Below are positions 1 through 7,027 of a stretch of DNA of 16,248 nucleotides, in pieces. Source of the stretch: DASTCC01 sp035711465 (GTDB lineage Bacteria > Acidobacteriota > Vicinamibacteria > Vicinamibacterales > SCN-69-37); assembly GCA_035711465.1 (NCBI GenBank), contig DASTCC010000078.1:1-16248 (forward strand), read 5' to 3'. Each line of letters starts with the position of its first letter. Position 1 is the stretch's first letter. The notes beneath the pieces were generated by a model that was not told the origin of the DNA, searched no databases, and saw only the letters and a program-made list of their open reading frames with translations. Both the position numbers and the translations under genes were made by a program.

Positions 1-6
1 GGCCCC

Positions 7-34
7 CGCCCGCGCGGCTCGAGCCGCGCGGGCG
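7..34 (-). terminator. 28-bp GC palindrome after mltG, possible terminator
   Basis: A perfect self-complementary stretch centred on CTCGAG begins two bases past the TAA stop of mltG in the direction of its transcription. As RNA it would form a very stable hairpin of up to 14 bp with essentially no loop. No U-tract follows; the next bases are C/G only, so it is not a textbook intrinsic terminator. It could act as a U-less terminator, an RNA 3'-end stabiliser, or a DNA cruciform or protein-binding site. The palindrome is seen directly; the function is inferred from position. Confidence 0.5.
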
Positions 35-36
35 CC

Positions 37-1041
37 TTAGCGCCCGCGCTGATATTTCGCGACGTTCCGATTGTGTTCCGCGAGCGTTGACGCGAAGACG
101 TGCGAGCCGTCGTTGCGGCTGACGAAGTACAGGTAGGGCACGTCGGCCGGGGCGAGTGCGGCTTCGATCGAGGCGCGGCCCGGTGAGGCGATCGGGCCCG
201 GCGGCAGACCGGCGAAACGGTAGGTGTTGTAGGGCGAGTTGATCTGGAGATCGTCGCGGCGGATGTTGCCGTTCCAGCGGTTGGCCAGCATCAGCGCGTA
301 GATCACCGTCGGGTCGCACTGCAGCAGCATCCCGATCTTGAGCCGATTCCGATAGACCGCCGCCACCACGGGACGTTCTTCGGGACGCGCGGTCTCCTTC
401 TCGATGAGCGACGCCAGGGTCACGACTTCGCGCGGCGTGAACTGCTGCGCCTCGGCGGACGCGCGCAGGTCGGCGGTGAACGTCGCGTCGAAGCGCGCGA
501 GCATCGCGCGCACCGCCCCTTCGGCGCCGATCTTGCGCGGCAGCGCGTAGGTATCGGGGAAGAGATAGCCTTCGAGCGATCGCGCTGTCGGGTCGACGGC
601 CGGCACGAGACCGCTGGTGCGCGAGGCGGCGACGAAGTCGGCGGCGGTACCCAGCCCGGCGCGTTCGAAGAGCACCGCCATCTCGCGGATGGTGAGACCT
701 TCCGGAAACGTGACGCTGCGCGAGTAGACGTCGCCGGCCGCGAGACGTGCGACGACGTCGCGAGGCGTCGCCGCGTCGGCGAAACGATATTCACCGGCCT
801 GAAGCTTGCGATCGGATCCGGAAAGCCGCGCCGCGAGACGGAACGTCAAGGCGTCCGGCACGACGCCGGCCGCGGCGAGTCGATCGGCGATGGCGGCCAC
901 GCCCGTCCCGGTCGGCAGATCGACGAAGACCTCGGGATCGGAGAAGCCGCGATACGGCGTCGCGAGCCGCTGCTGCAGGAACAGCGCCGCCGCGCCGGCC
1001 AGCGCCACGAGCCCCAACGCCAGGAACGCGAGCTTCTTCAT
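37..1041 (-). CDS. mltG: Endolytic murein transglycosylase MltG (YceG-like)
   Basis: A 334-residue membrane-anchored lytic transglycosylase, expected to cleave nascent glycan strands in the periplasm and help set glycan length. Residues about 4-24 are one hydrophobic anchor with a short cytoplasmic KK start. The YceG domain follows, with LEGYLFPDTY, the catalytic segment LASLIEKET (E214 is the expected general acid), CDPTVIYAL, and the terminal INSPYNTYRFAGLPPGPI and HVFASTLAEHN blocks. Length matches the family (about 330-350). The ATG overlaps the TGA of ruvX as ATGA, so the two are almost certainly co-transcribed and translationally coupled. The ruvX-mltG pairing occurs in several bacterial groups. 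Nothing suggests damage. Confidence 0.96.
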   Translation of the reverse strand: MKKLAFLALGLVALAGAAALFLQQRLATPYRGFSDPEVFVDLPTGTGVAAIADRLAAAGVVPDALTFRLAARLSGSDRKLQAGEYRFADAATPRDVVARLAAGDVYSRSVTFPEGLTIREMAVLFERAGLGTAADFVAASRTSGLVPAVDPTARSLEGYLFPDTYALPRKIGAEGAVRAMLARFDATFTADLRASAEAQQFTPREVVTLASLIEKETARPEERPVVAAVYRNRLKIGMLLQCDPTVIYALMLANRWNGNIRRDDLQINSPYNTYRFAGLPPGPIASPGRASIEAALAPADVPYLYFVSRNDGSHVFASTLAEHNRNVAKYQRGR

Positions 1042-1496
1042 GCGGGCGGCGACGCCTCGCCGGCCCGCGCCTGTCCGTCGAGATAGTCCTGAAGGATGAT
1101 CGCCGCGGCCTCGGCATCGATCCGCGCCTTGCGCAAGCGCCAGTCGCGCTCGCGTACGGCGAGCCGCGACTCGGCCTCGACGCTGGTCAGCCGCTCGTCC
1201 TGCAGATGCACGTCGGTCTCCATCAGCTCGCGAAGCGCAACCGCCAGCGCGCGCGCGACCGTGGTCTGATCGGTATCGTCGCCATTCAACCGCCGCGGCA
1301 GTCCGACGACGATGGCGCCAACCGGCTCTGGATCGATTGACGATTCAGCCTCAACGGCCGCCTTGATCGCGGCGGCGGTCGCCCTCGGCGTGGCGCCGGC
1401 GGGAATGGTCTTCCAGGCGCGCGCCAGCACGCCGCTCGCATCCGACCAGGCGAGCCCCACGCGACGCTTTCCGCAGTCGACGCCGAGCACTCTCAC
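1038..1496 (-). CDS. ruvX: RuvX/YqgF family RNase H-fold nuclease
   Basis: A 152-residue protein of the YqgF/RuvX family, an RNase H-fold nuclease implicated in pre-16S rRNA 5' maturation and, in other work, in Holliday-junction resolution. The signature acidic residues are visible: D7 in VLGVDCGKRRVGLAW, E101 in DERLTSVEA and D127 in IDAEAAAIILQDYL, with VVGLPRRLNGDDT between them. The chosen start is the GTG at 1496 (VRVLGVD); a second GTG at 1490 is equally compatible with the family N-terminus. An open frame continues far upstream, but that part is antisense to the phosphodiesterase gene and has no family similarity. The start lies six bases after a -10-like TACGCT on the minus strand, suggesting a leaderless transcript. 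The 3' end overlaps mltG by 4 bp. Confidence 0.94.
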   Translation of the reverse strand: MRVLGVDCGKRRVGLAWSDASGVLARAWKTIPAGATPRATAAAIKAAVEAESSIDPEPVGAIVVGLPRRLNGDDTDQTTVARALAVALRELMETDVHLQDERLTSVEAESRLAVRERDWRLRKARIDAEAAAIILQDYLDGQARAGEASPPA

Positions 1497-1502
1497 CTGG
1501 GT

Positions 1503-1508
1503 AGCGTA
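1503..1508 (-). promoter_or_regulatory. Extended -10 promoter for ruvX-mltG
   Basis: Read on the minus strand, the hexamer is TACGCT preceded by TGC, giving the extended form TGnTACGCT. It is followed by six bases (ACCCAG) and the GTG start of ruvX. With the usual spacing, transcription would begin at or within a base of the start codon. No good -35 is seen, which is common for extended -10 promoters. The 69-bp gap to the divergent phosphodiesterase gene holds a second promoter facing the other way. This is a sequence match only; the start site is inferred. Confidence 0.55.
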
Positions 1509-1552
1509 GCAAACACGGCTCGGGGCCTGGGGCTCGTGGCCGCGAGAGACGG

Positions 1553-1558
1553 TACACT
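1553..1558 (+). promoter_or_regulatory. -10 promoter element for phosphodiesterase gene
   Basis: TACACT matches the TATAAT consensus at four of six positions and lies seven bases before the ATG at 1566. The predicted transcription start falls on or next to the A of the start codon, so the mRNA would be leaderless. No Shine-Dalgarno sequence is visible and no -35 stands out. It faces away from the ruvX promoter in the same short intergenic region. Confidence 0.5.
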
Positions 1559-1565
1559 GGCGGCG

Positions 1566-3641
1566 ATGTTCCGACGCCGCTGGGTTTTCGCCGCAGGGCT
1601 TGCGCTCGTGATCGCCGCCGGGGCGTGCGGTGACCGTACGCCGCCCGCGGGCAATCGTCCGAAGCTGGTCATCCTCGGCTTCGACGGCATGGATCCCGAT
1701 CTGCTGAAGACGTACATCGACGCCGGCCAGATGCCGACGTTCAAGCAGCTGATCGCGCGCGGCGGGCTGTATCCGCTGGCGACGACCGTGTCCCCCGAGT
1801 CGCCGACCGCGTGGGCGTCGTTCGCGACCGGCGGCAATCCCGGCAAGCACAACATCTACGACTTCCTGGTCCGCGATACCGAGACCTACGCCATCGATCT
1901 CGGCATGGTGCGGCGGGAGCCGCCGACGTTCCTCTTCGACTGGATTCCGACGTCGCGGCCGAAGGTGGTCTCCCTCCGCGGCGGCACGTCGTTCTGGGTG
2001 ACGGCCGGACAGGCCGGCGTGCGCAGCAGCATCCTGACCGTGCCAATCACCTTTCCGCCCGAGGACGTGCCCAACGGCGAGCTGCTGTCCGGGCTGCCGC
2101 TGCCCGACATCCGCGGCACGATGGGCACCTTCTACTACTTCGCGACCGATCTCAGCCGCTTCGAAGAGGGCAACACCGAGATGGGCGGCATCCTGAAGCG
2201 GATCGCGTTCGAGGGCGACACCGCGAAGTCGCTGCTCGTCGGCCCGCCGAATCCGATCGTGCGCGGCAAGCTCCAGGCGATCCGCGATCGCGCGAAGGGC
2301 CGGCTGACCGACGCCGATCGCACCGCCGTCGCGGAGCTCGAGGCGGCTGAATACGTGTCGCTGCCGCTCGACATCAAGTGGACGCGTGGCAGCAAGAAGG
2401 CTGACATCACGCTCGGCGGCGAGCGGATCCCGCTCGGGGCCGGCGAATGGAGCACGTGGGTGCGGGTGAAGTTCCGCATCAACCTGTTCATCACCGTCGA
2501 AGGGCTCGTGCAGCTCTACCTGAAAAATGCCGACACGGAGCTGCAGCTCTACGTGTCGCCGGTCAACTTCGCGCCCGACAATCCGCCCGTCCCGATTTCT
2601 TCGCCGGCGAGCTTCGCGGGCGATCTCTACAGCCGCCTCGGGATGTTCAGGACGCTCGGCTGGGCGGAAGCCACCTGGCCGCTGAACGAAGACCGCATGG
2701 ACGAAGACACCTTCATGGCCGATCTCTACAAGGCCTTCGACGACCGCGCCCAGGTGATCCTCGACCGGCTCACCAAGCCGGGATGGGATCTGCTCGTCGG
2801 CGTGATCGAATCGACCGACCGCGTGCAGCACATGATGTACCGGCTGATCGATCCGCAGCATCCGCTCTACGACGCCGAGCTCGCGGCCAGACACGGCGAC
2901 GCGATCCTGCGCGTCTATCGCCGCGCCGACACGTTCCTCGCCGAGGTGATCGAGCATCTGCCGCCCGACACCGCGATCATGATCGTCTCCGATCACGGGT
3001 TCCACTCGTGGCGCCAGGCGGTGAACGTGAACACCTGGCTCGTGCAGAACGGCTACATGGTGCTGCAGGGCCAGCAGCCTGGCGAGAAGAAGCTCGACGA
3101 TCTCTTCGGCGGGGGCGGCGAGTTCTGGGAGAACGTCGACTGGTCACGCACGCGCGCCTACGCGATGGGGCTCGGCCAGATCTACTTCAACCTGCGCGGC
3201 CGCGAGGGCCAGGGCATCGTCAGCCCCGGTCAGGAGTACACCGCGCTGGCCAACGAGCTCAGCGCCCGGCTGAAGTCCTCGCTCGTCGACCCGAACACCG
3301 GCACGCCGATCGTCACCGAGGTCTACAAGCGCGACGACGTCTACTCGGGCGAGTTCCTGGGCAACGCGGCGGACCTGCAAGTGGGGTTTGCCGATGGCTA
3401 CCGCGTCTCGTGGCAGACGACACTCGGCGGCGCGCCAGCCGGCCTGGTCTACCCGAACGACCGCAAGTGGAGCGGCGACCACGGCGGCTACGACTACGCG
3501 CACACCGCGGGCGTGCTCCTGACCAACCGTCCGATTTCGACCGAGACGCCGCGGATCATCGATATCGCGCCGACAGTGCTGCAGTTCTATGGGGTGCCGA
3601 TTCCCGGGGCCATCGACGGGAGGCCGCTTTTCAAGCAGTGA
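1566..3641 (+). CDS. Alkaline phosphatase superfamily phosphodiesterase, probable lipoprotein
   Basis: A 691-residue protein of the type I phosphodiesterase/nucleotide pyrophosphatase branch of the alkaline phosphatase superfamily. Residues 1-21 look like a lipoprotein signal: MFRRRW, a hydrophobic core, then AGAC with C21 as the acylated cysteine. Metal-site segments are visible in order: LVILGFDGMDP (D40), TVSPESPTAWASFATG with the expected nucleophile S79 or T81, ESTDRVQHMMYR, MIVSDHGFHSW and DHGGYDYAHTAGVLL. The ATG at 1566 is preferred over the in-frame GTG at 1536 because it begins directly with the signal peptide and sits at the expected start of a leaderless transcript. The substrate is unknown; phosphodiester or sugar-phosphate hydrolysis outside the cytoplasmic membrane is the reasonable guess. 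It is separated from the next gene by a strong hairpin. Confidence 0.88.
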   Translation: MFRRRWVFAAGLALVIAAGACGDRTPPAGNRPKLVILGFDGMDPDLLKTYIDAGQMPTFKQLIARGGLYPLATTVSPESPTAWASFATGGNPGKHNIYDFLVRDTETYAIDLGMVRREPPTFLFDWIPTSRPKVVSLRGGTSFWVTAGQAGVRSSILTVPITFPPEDVPNGELLSGLPLPDIRGTMGTFYYFATDLSRFEEGNTEMGGILKRIAFEGDTAKSLLVGPPNPIVRGKLQAIRDRAKGRLTDADRTAVAELEAAEYVSLPLDIKWTRGSKKADITLGGERIPLGAGEWSTWVRVKFRINLFITVEGLVQLYLKNADTELQLYVSPVNFAPDNPPVPISSPASFAGDLYSRLGMFRTLGWAEATWPLNEDRMDEDTFMADLYKAFDDRAQVILDRLTKPGWDLLVGVIESTDRVQHMMYRLIDPQHPLYDAELAARHGDAILRVYRRADTFLAEVIEHLPPDTAIMIVSDHGFHSWRQAVNVNTWLVQNGYMVLQGQQPGEKKLDDLFGGGGEFWENVDWSRTRAYAMGLGQIYFNLRGREGQGIVSPGQEYTALANELSARLKSSLVDPNTGTPIVTEVYKRDDVYSGEFLGNAADLQVGFADGYRVSWQTTLGGAPAGLVYPNDRKWSGDHGGYDYAHTAGVLLTNRPISTETPRIIDIAPTVLQFYGVPIPGAIDGRPLFKQ

Positions 3642-3643
3642 TT

Positions 3644-3690
3644 GCCGGCGGCGGGCGGCAGGCAGGCGGCGCCCGCCGCCCGCCGCCGGC
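3644..3690 (+). terminator. GC-rich hairpin ending the phosphodiesterase gene
   Basis: A perfect 15-bp inverted repeat (3644-3658 with 3676-3690) around a 17-base loop begins two bases after the TGA. Six bases later comes the run TTTATAAT. The short T-run is what an intrinsic terminator would use, and the same bases form the -10 box of the next gene. The inverted repeat is seen directly; terminator activity is inferred. Confidence 0.6.
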
Positions 3691-3695
3691 GCCTT

Positions 3696-3701
3696 TATAA
3701 T
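3696..3701 (+). promoter_or_regulatory. Consensus TATAAT promoter for S41-family gene
   Basis: A perfect TATAAT is followed by six bases (CAGACA) and the ATG at 3708. With the last T at -7, the start site falls exactly on the A of ATG, predicting a leaderless mRNA. No Shine-Dalgarno can be placed between hexamer and start. The region upstream is nearly pure G/C and holds no recognisable -35. In such GC-rich DNA a perfect TATAAT at this spacing is unlikely to be chance. Confidence 0.7.
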
Positions 3702-3707
3702 CAGACA

Positions 3708-4877
3708 ATGACTTCGCGAACCCGCTGGGCCATCTTTCTGATCTCGACGCCCCTCGTGGTGCTCATCGCCGTCGGGGGCCTGCTCGGCGCGACCAGGACG
3801 GCCACGACGCAGGCGAGCTTCCCGCAGCTGCGGGTGTTCGAGGAAGTCGTGTCGCTCGTCTTTGCGGCCTACGTCGAAGAAGTCGACGTCGACAAGGTCA
3901 TGGACGGCGCGATGCGCGGGCTCGCCGACAGCCTCGATCCGCCGAGCGCGTATCTGTCGCCGCGCGAGGTCGAAGCGATCGACGCGAAGGCGGCGTTGCC
4001 CCCCGGACGCACCGGTCTCACCGTGACGCGCCAGTTCTGGACGCGCGTCATCGGCGTGCGCGACGGATCACCGGCCGCTCGCGCGGGCCTTCGCACCGGC
4101 GACTTCATCCGCATGATCGACGACAAGGCGACGCGCGACCTGTCGGCGATCGCGGCGACGAACCTGCTCGCCGGCGCGCCCGGCTCGAAAGTGAAGCTGC
4201 TCGTCGTCCGCAACAACCCGGGCGATCCGCATGAGGTCACGCTGACGCGCGAAGCGCTGCCGACCGACCTGGTGTCGTCGAAGAAGCTCGCCGGCGGCGA
4301 GCCGTACGTCCGGGTCCAGAGCTTCGGCGCCGGCGCCGCCGCGGCGCTGCGCAAGCAGATCGACAGCCTCGGCGCCGCCGCCGCGAGGGGCGTGATCGTC
4401 GATATCCGTGGCGTCGCCGACGGCGAAGTGGACGAAGGCATCGCGGCCGCGCGCCACTTCATCAAGAGCGGCGCAGTGGCGACGCTCGCCGGCCGCAACG
4501 AAACCGATAAGACGGTGACCTCGGCCGGCTCGGGCGACGGCGCGCTGGCGATGCCCGTCGTCCTGCTCGTCTCGAACGGCACCGCCAACGGCGCGGAGGT
4601 CTTCGCCGGGGCGCTGGCCGGCGCCAAGCGGGCGACGCTCGTCGGCGAACCGACCGCGGGTCTGGCGGCGCGCCAGCGTCTCGTCCGTCTGCCCGAGGGC
4701 CACGGCCTGTGGATGACCTATGCCCGCTACCTCCAGGCCGACGGTAAGCCGCTGCACGGACAGGGCCTGCGTCCGGAAATCCTGGTCGAGCCCACGTTCG
4801 TGCCCTTCGGCGAACCGGCGCCGGCCGGCGATCCTGGCCTCGACAAGGCCGTCGAGAGGCTGAAGAACGGCCTCTAG
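3708..4877 (+). CDS. PDZ-S41 CtpA/Prc-like protein lacking catalytic Ser and Lys
   Basis: A 389-residue protein with the architecture of a carboxyl-terminal processing protease. It has a membrane anchor (about residues 7-27), an S41 N-terminal helical region (VVSLVFAAYVEEVDVDKVMDG, LDPPSAYLS), a PDZ domain (about 100-172, with VRDGSPAARAGLRTGDFI) and an S41 core (about 190-370). In active members the core reads SASASEI...GEPTFGKGxxQ. Here the aligned segments are TANGAEV and GEPTAGLAARQ, so the nucleophile Ser is N294 and the general-base Lys is L319, while the Gln (Q323) is kept. I therefore infer a pseudoprotease, perhaps a peptide-binding or scaffold protein; this depends on a hand alignment. 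The start at 3708 is chosen because TATAAT lies immediately before it and the anchor begins there. The membrane topology suggests the PDZ-S41 part is periplasmic. Confidence 0.85.
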   Translation: MTSRTRWAIFLISTPLVVLIAVGGLLGATRTATTQASFPQLRVFEEVVSLVFAAYVEEVDVDKVMDGAMRGLADSLDPPSAYLSPREVEAIDAKAALPPGRTGLTVTRQFWTRVIGVRDGSPAARAGLRTGDFIRMIDDKATRDLSAIAATNLLAGAPGSKVKLLVVRNNPGDPHEVTLTREALPTDLVSSKKLAGGEPYVRVQSFGAGAAAALRKQIDSLGAAAARGVIVDIRGVADGEVDEGIAAARHFIKSGAVATLAGRNETDKTVTSAGSGDGALAMPVVLLVSNGTANGAEVFAGALAGAKRATLVGEPTAGLAARQRLVRLPEGHGLWMTYARYLQADGKPLHGQGLRPEILVEPTFVPFGEPAPAGDPGLDKAVERLKNGL

Positions 4878-4892
4878 GCCCGGCATCTTTGT

Positions 4893-4898
4893 TATACT
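4893..4898 (+). promoter_or_regulatory. Extended -10 promoter for tRNA-Val (and probably thrS)
   Basis: TATACT preceded by TGT makes an extended -10 (TGTTATACT), lying 15 bases after the stop of the S41-family gene. The predicted start near 4905 would give a leader of about 37 bases before the mature tRNA 5' end at 4942. No convincing promoter is seen between the tRNA and thrS, so this is the likely promoter of the whole translation cluster. The assignment rests on sequence only. Confidence 0.6.
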
Positions 4899-4941
4899 TG
4901 GCCGTTCGGGGCAGCGCGGATGCTGCTCGTTGTGCTCGTAC

Positions 4942-5018
4942 AGGCATGTAGCTCAGCTGGTTAGAGCGCCTGCTTGACATGCAGGAGGTCGGCGGTTCGA
5001 GTCCGCCCGTGCCTACCA
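4942..5018 (+). tRNA. tRNA-Val (anticodon GAC), CCA encoded
   Basis: A 77-nt cloverleaf. The acceptor stem AGGCATG pairs with CGTGCCT, including one T-G pair. The D-arm carries GCTCAGCTGGTTAGAGC. The anticodon arm CCTGC-TTGACAT-GCAGG shows the anticodon GAC, which reads GUC and GUU valine codons. The T-arm is GGCGGTTCGAGTCCGCC. The discriminator is A (5015), followed by an encoded CCA (5016-5018). It is the first element of a probable tRNA-Val-thrS-infC transcript, with thrS beginning 33 bases later, so tRNA 3' processing would also create the 5' end of the thrS message. Confidence 0.96.
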
Positions 5019-5051
5019 TCTCCCTGGCAGAGCCCTCATTCGAATTCCGTC

Positions 5052-6980
5052 ATGCAGCAGGTCACGGTCACGCTTCCGGATGGTTCCAGCCGCAGCGTGC
5101 CTTCGGGCACGACTGTGGCGGAATTTGCCGCGACGGCGCTGCCGCCGAGCGTGACCAAGCGCGCGCTCGCGGCCGTGGTCAACGACCGCCTCGTCGATCT
5201 CAGCTATCCGATCGACGCCGACGCGCGGCTGCGGTTGATGCTGCCCGAAGGTGCCGACGCGCTCGCGCTCTATCGCCACTCGACCGCCCACCTGCTCGCG
5301 GCGGCGGTGACGAATCTGTTTCCCGGCGTGCAGTGCGGCATTGGCCCGGCCACCGACGAGGGCTTCTTCTACGACTTCGTGGTGCCGCGTCCGTTCGTGC
5401 CCGAAGACCTCGAGCGCATCGAGGCGAAGATGCGCGAGCTCGCCAAGGGCGATCTGCCGTACGAGCGGCAGCTCTGGCCGCGCGACGAAGCGATCGAGTT
5501 CTTCCGCCGGCGCGGCGAGCCCCTCAAGGTCCAGCTGATCGAAGAGAAGACCGGCGGACAGTCGCACGTCTCCTGCTACACAATCAAGGACCGCGACACC
5601 TTCGTCGACTTCTGCGTCGGCCCGCACGTGCCGTCCACCGGGCGTCTGAGGGCGTTCAAGCTCCTGTCGACCTCGAACGCCTACTGGAAGGGCGACGCGC
5701 ACAACCAGCCGATGCAGCGCGTCTACGGCACCGCGTACTTCAAGGAAGACGACCTGAAGCAGTACCTCGTGCAGGTCGAGGAAGCGAAGAAGCGCGACCA
5801 TCGGCGGGTCGGCAAGGACCTCGGCCTGTTCACGTTCCATCCCTACGCGCCGGGCGCCGCGCTCTGGCTGGGCAAGGGCACCACGCTCTACAACCTGCTC
5901 GCCAACTACATGCGCGAGGTGCTGTTCCCGGCCGGCTACGTCGAGCTGAAGACGCCGCTCATCTTCAACAAGCAGCTCTGGGAGACGTCCGGCCACTGGC
6001 AGCACTACCGTCAGAACATGTTCCTGGTCGAGTCCGAGAACGTCGAGATGGGCGTGAAGGCCATGAACTGTCCCGGCCACATGCTCGTCTTCGCCAGCGA
6101 GGTGCGGAGCTATCGCGATCTGCCGCTGCGCTTTCACGAACAGACGCCGCTCCACCGCAACGAAGCCTCGGGCGTGCTCTCCGGCCTCACCCGGGTGCGG
6201 CAGTTCTCGCAGGACGATGCGCACTGCTTCGTGATGGAGTCGCAGATCGCCGACGAGGTCGGCCGTCTGTTGAACCTCGTCAAACGCGTCTACGGCGATT
6301 TCCATCTGCAGTATCAGGTGAAGCTGTCGACGCGGCCGGCGGAGTTCGTTGGCGAGAAGGCGACCTGGGATCACGCCGAGGCCGAACTGCGCAAGGCGCT
6401 CGAGAGCTCGGGGATTGCCTACCGGGTCGACGAGGGCGACGGCGCGTTCTACGGGCCGAAGATCGATTTCGACGTCACCGACGCGATCGGCCGCAAGTGG
6501 CAGTGCGCGACGATTCAGCTCGACTACCAGATGCCGGCGCGGTTCGGGCTGAAGTACATCGGCGCCGACAACGCCGAGCACATGCCGGTCGTCATCCACC
6601 GGGCGATCTTCGGCAGCTTCGAGCGCTTCGTCGCGCTGCTGATCGAGCACTACGCGGGCGCGTTCCCGCTCTGGATCGCCCCGCTGCAGGCGGTCGTGCT
6701 GCCGATTGCCGACCGGCATCTGGAGTACGCCGCCACGGTCCGGAACACGCTGGCCGCCGCCGGGCTCAGGGTCGAGCTCGACGAGCGGCAGGAAAAGATT
6801 GGTTATAAGATCCGGGAGGCCCAGCTGCAGAAAGTGCCCTACATGCTCGTCGTCGGGGACAAGGAAGCAGCCGAGGGCACGGTGGCGGTGCGCAGCCGCA
6901 CGGGCGGCGACCTTGGCGCGCGCCGCACCGAGGCGTTCCTGGCGTCGGCGCTCGAGGAAGTCCGGGCCAGGACCCAGTAA
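5052..6980 (+). CDS. thrS: Threonyl-tRNA synthetase
   Basis: A 642-residue class II synthetase that charges tRNA-Thr; the length equals the E. coli enzyme. An N-terminal TGS domain (about 1-62) leads into the editing domain, whose site residues H76, H80, C188 and H192 are present. The catalytic core has MNCPGHM with zinc ligand C340, H391 in QDDAHCF and H516 in VVIHRAIFGSFERF. The C-terminal anticodon-binding domain includes the segment KIGYKIREAQLQKVPYMLVV. The ATG at 5052 is chosen because the TGS domain starts there (MQQVTVTLPDGS); the upstream in-frame ATG at 4974 lies inside the tRNA. No clear Shine-Dalgarno is visible. It heads the classic thrS-infC-rpmI-rplT-pheS-pheT order. Confidence 0.98.
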   Translation: MQQVTVTLPDGSSRSVPSGTTVAEFAATALPPSVTKRALAAVVNDRLVDLSYPIDADARLRLMLPEGADALALYRHSTAHLLAAAVTNLFPGVQCGIGPATDEGFFYDFVVPRPFVPEDLERIEAKMRELAKGDLPYERQLWPRDEAIEFFRRRGEPLKVQLIEEKTGGQSHVSCYTIKDRDTFVDFCVGPHVPSTGRLRAFKLLSTSNAYWKGDAHNQPMQRVYGTAYFKEDDLKQYLVQVEEAKKRDHRRVGKDLGLFTFHPYAPGAALWLGKGTTLYNLLANYMREVLFPAGYVELKTPLIFNKQLWETSGHWQHYRQNMFLVESENVEMGVKAMNCPGHMLVFASEVRSYRDLPLRFHEQTPLHRNEASGVLSGLTRVRQFSQDDAHCFVMESQIADEVGRLLNLVKRVYGDFHLQYQVKLSTRPAEFVGEKATWDHAEAELRKALESSGIAYRVDEGDGAFYGPKIDFDVTDAIGRKWQCATIQLDYQMPARFGLKYIGADNAEHMPVVIHRAIFGSFERFVALLIEHYAGAFPLWIAPLQAVVLPIADRHLEYAATVRNTLAAAGLRVELDERQEKIGYKIREAQLQKVPYMLVVGDKEAAEGTVAVRSRTGGDLGARRTEAFLASALEEVRARTQ

Positions 6981-7027
6981 GGTTGGAACCCGAATTCGCG
7001 GGATCCAGAGTTTGAACGGGGGGAGTT

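Noticed and set aside
1536..1566. Phosphodiesterase start at GTG 1536
   Set aside because: It would add ten residues before the signal peptide and place the start upstream of the likely -10 element.
1038..3005. Long minus-strand open frame (655 codons) antisense to the phosphodiesterase gene and running into ruvX
   Set aside because: Only the last 152 codons resemble a known family (RuvX). The rest is Arg/His/Asp-rich mirror sequence typical of the antisense frame of a high-GC gene.
5013..6719. 568-codon minus-strand open frame opposite thrS
   Set aside because: Low-complexity, no family motif, fully antisense to a confidently identified gene; a GC-driven artefact.
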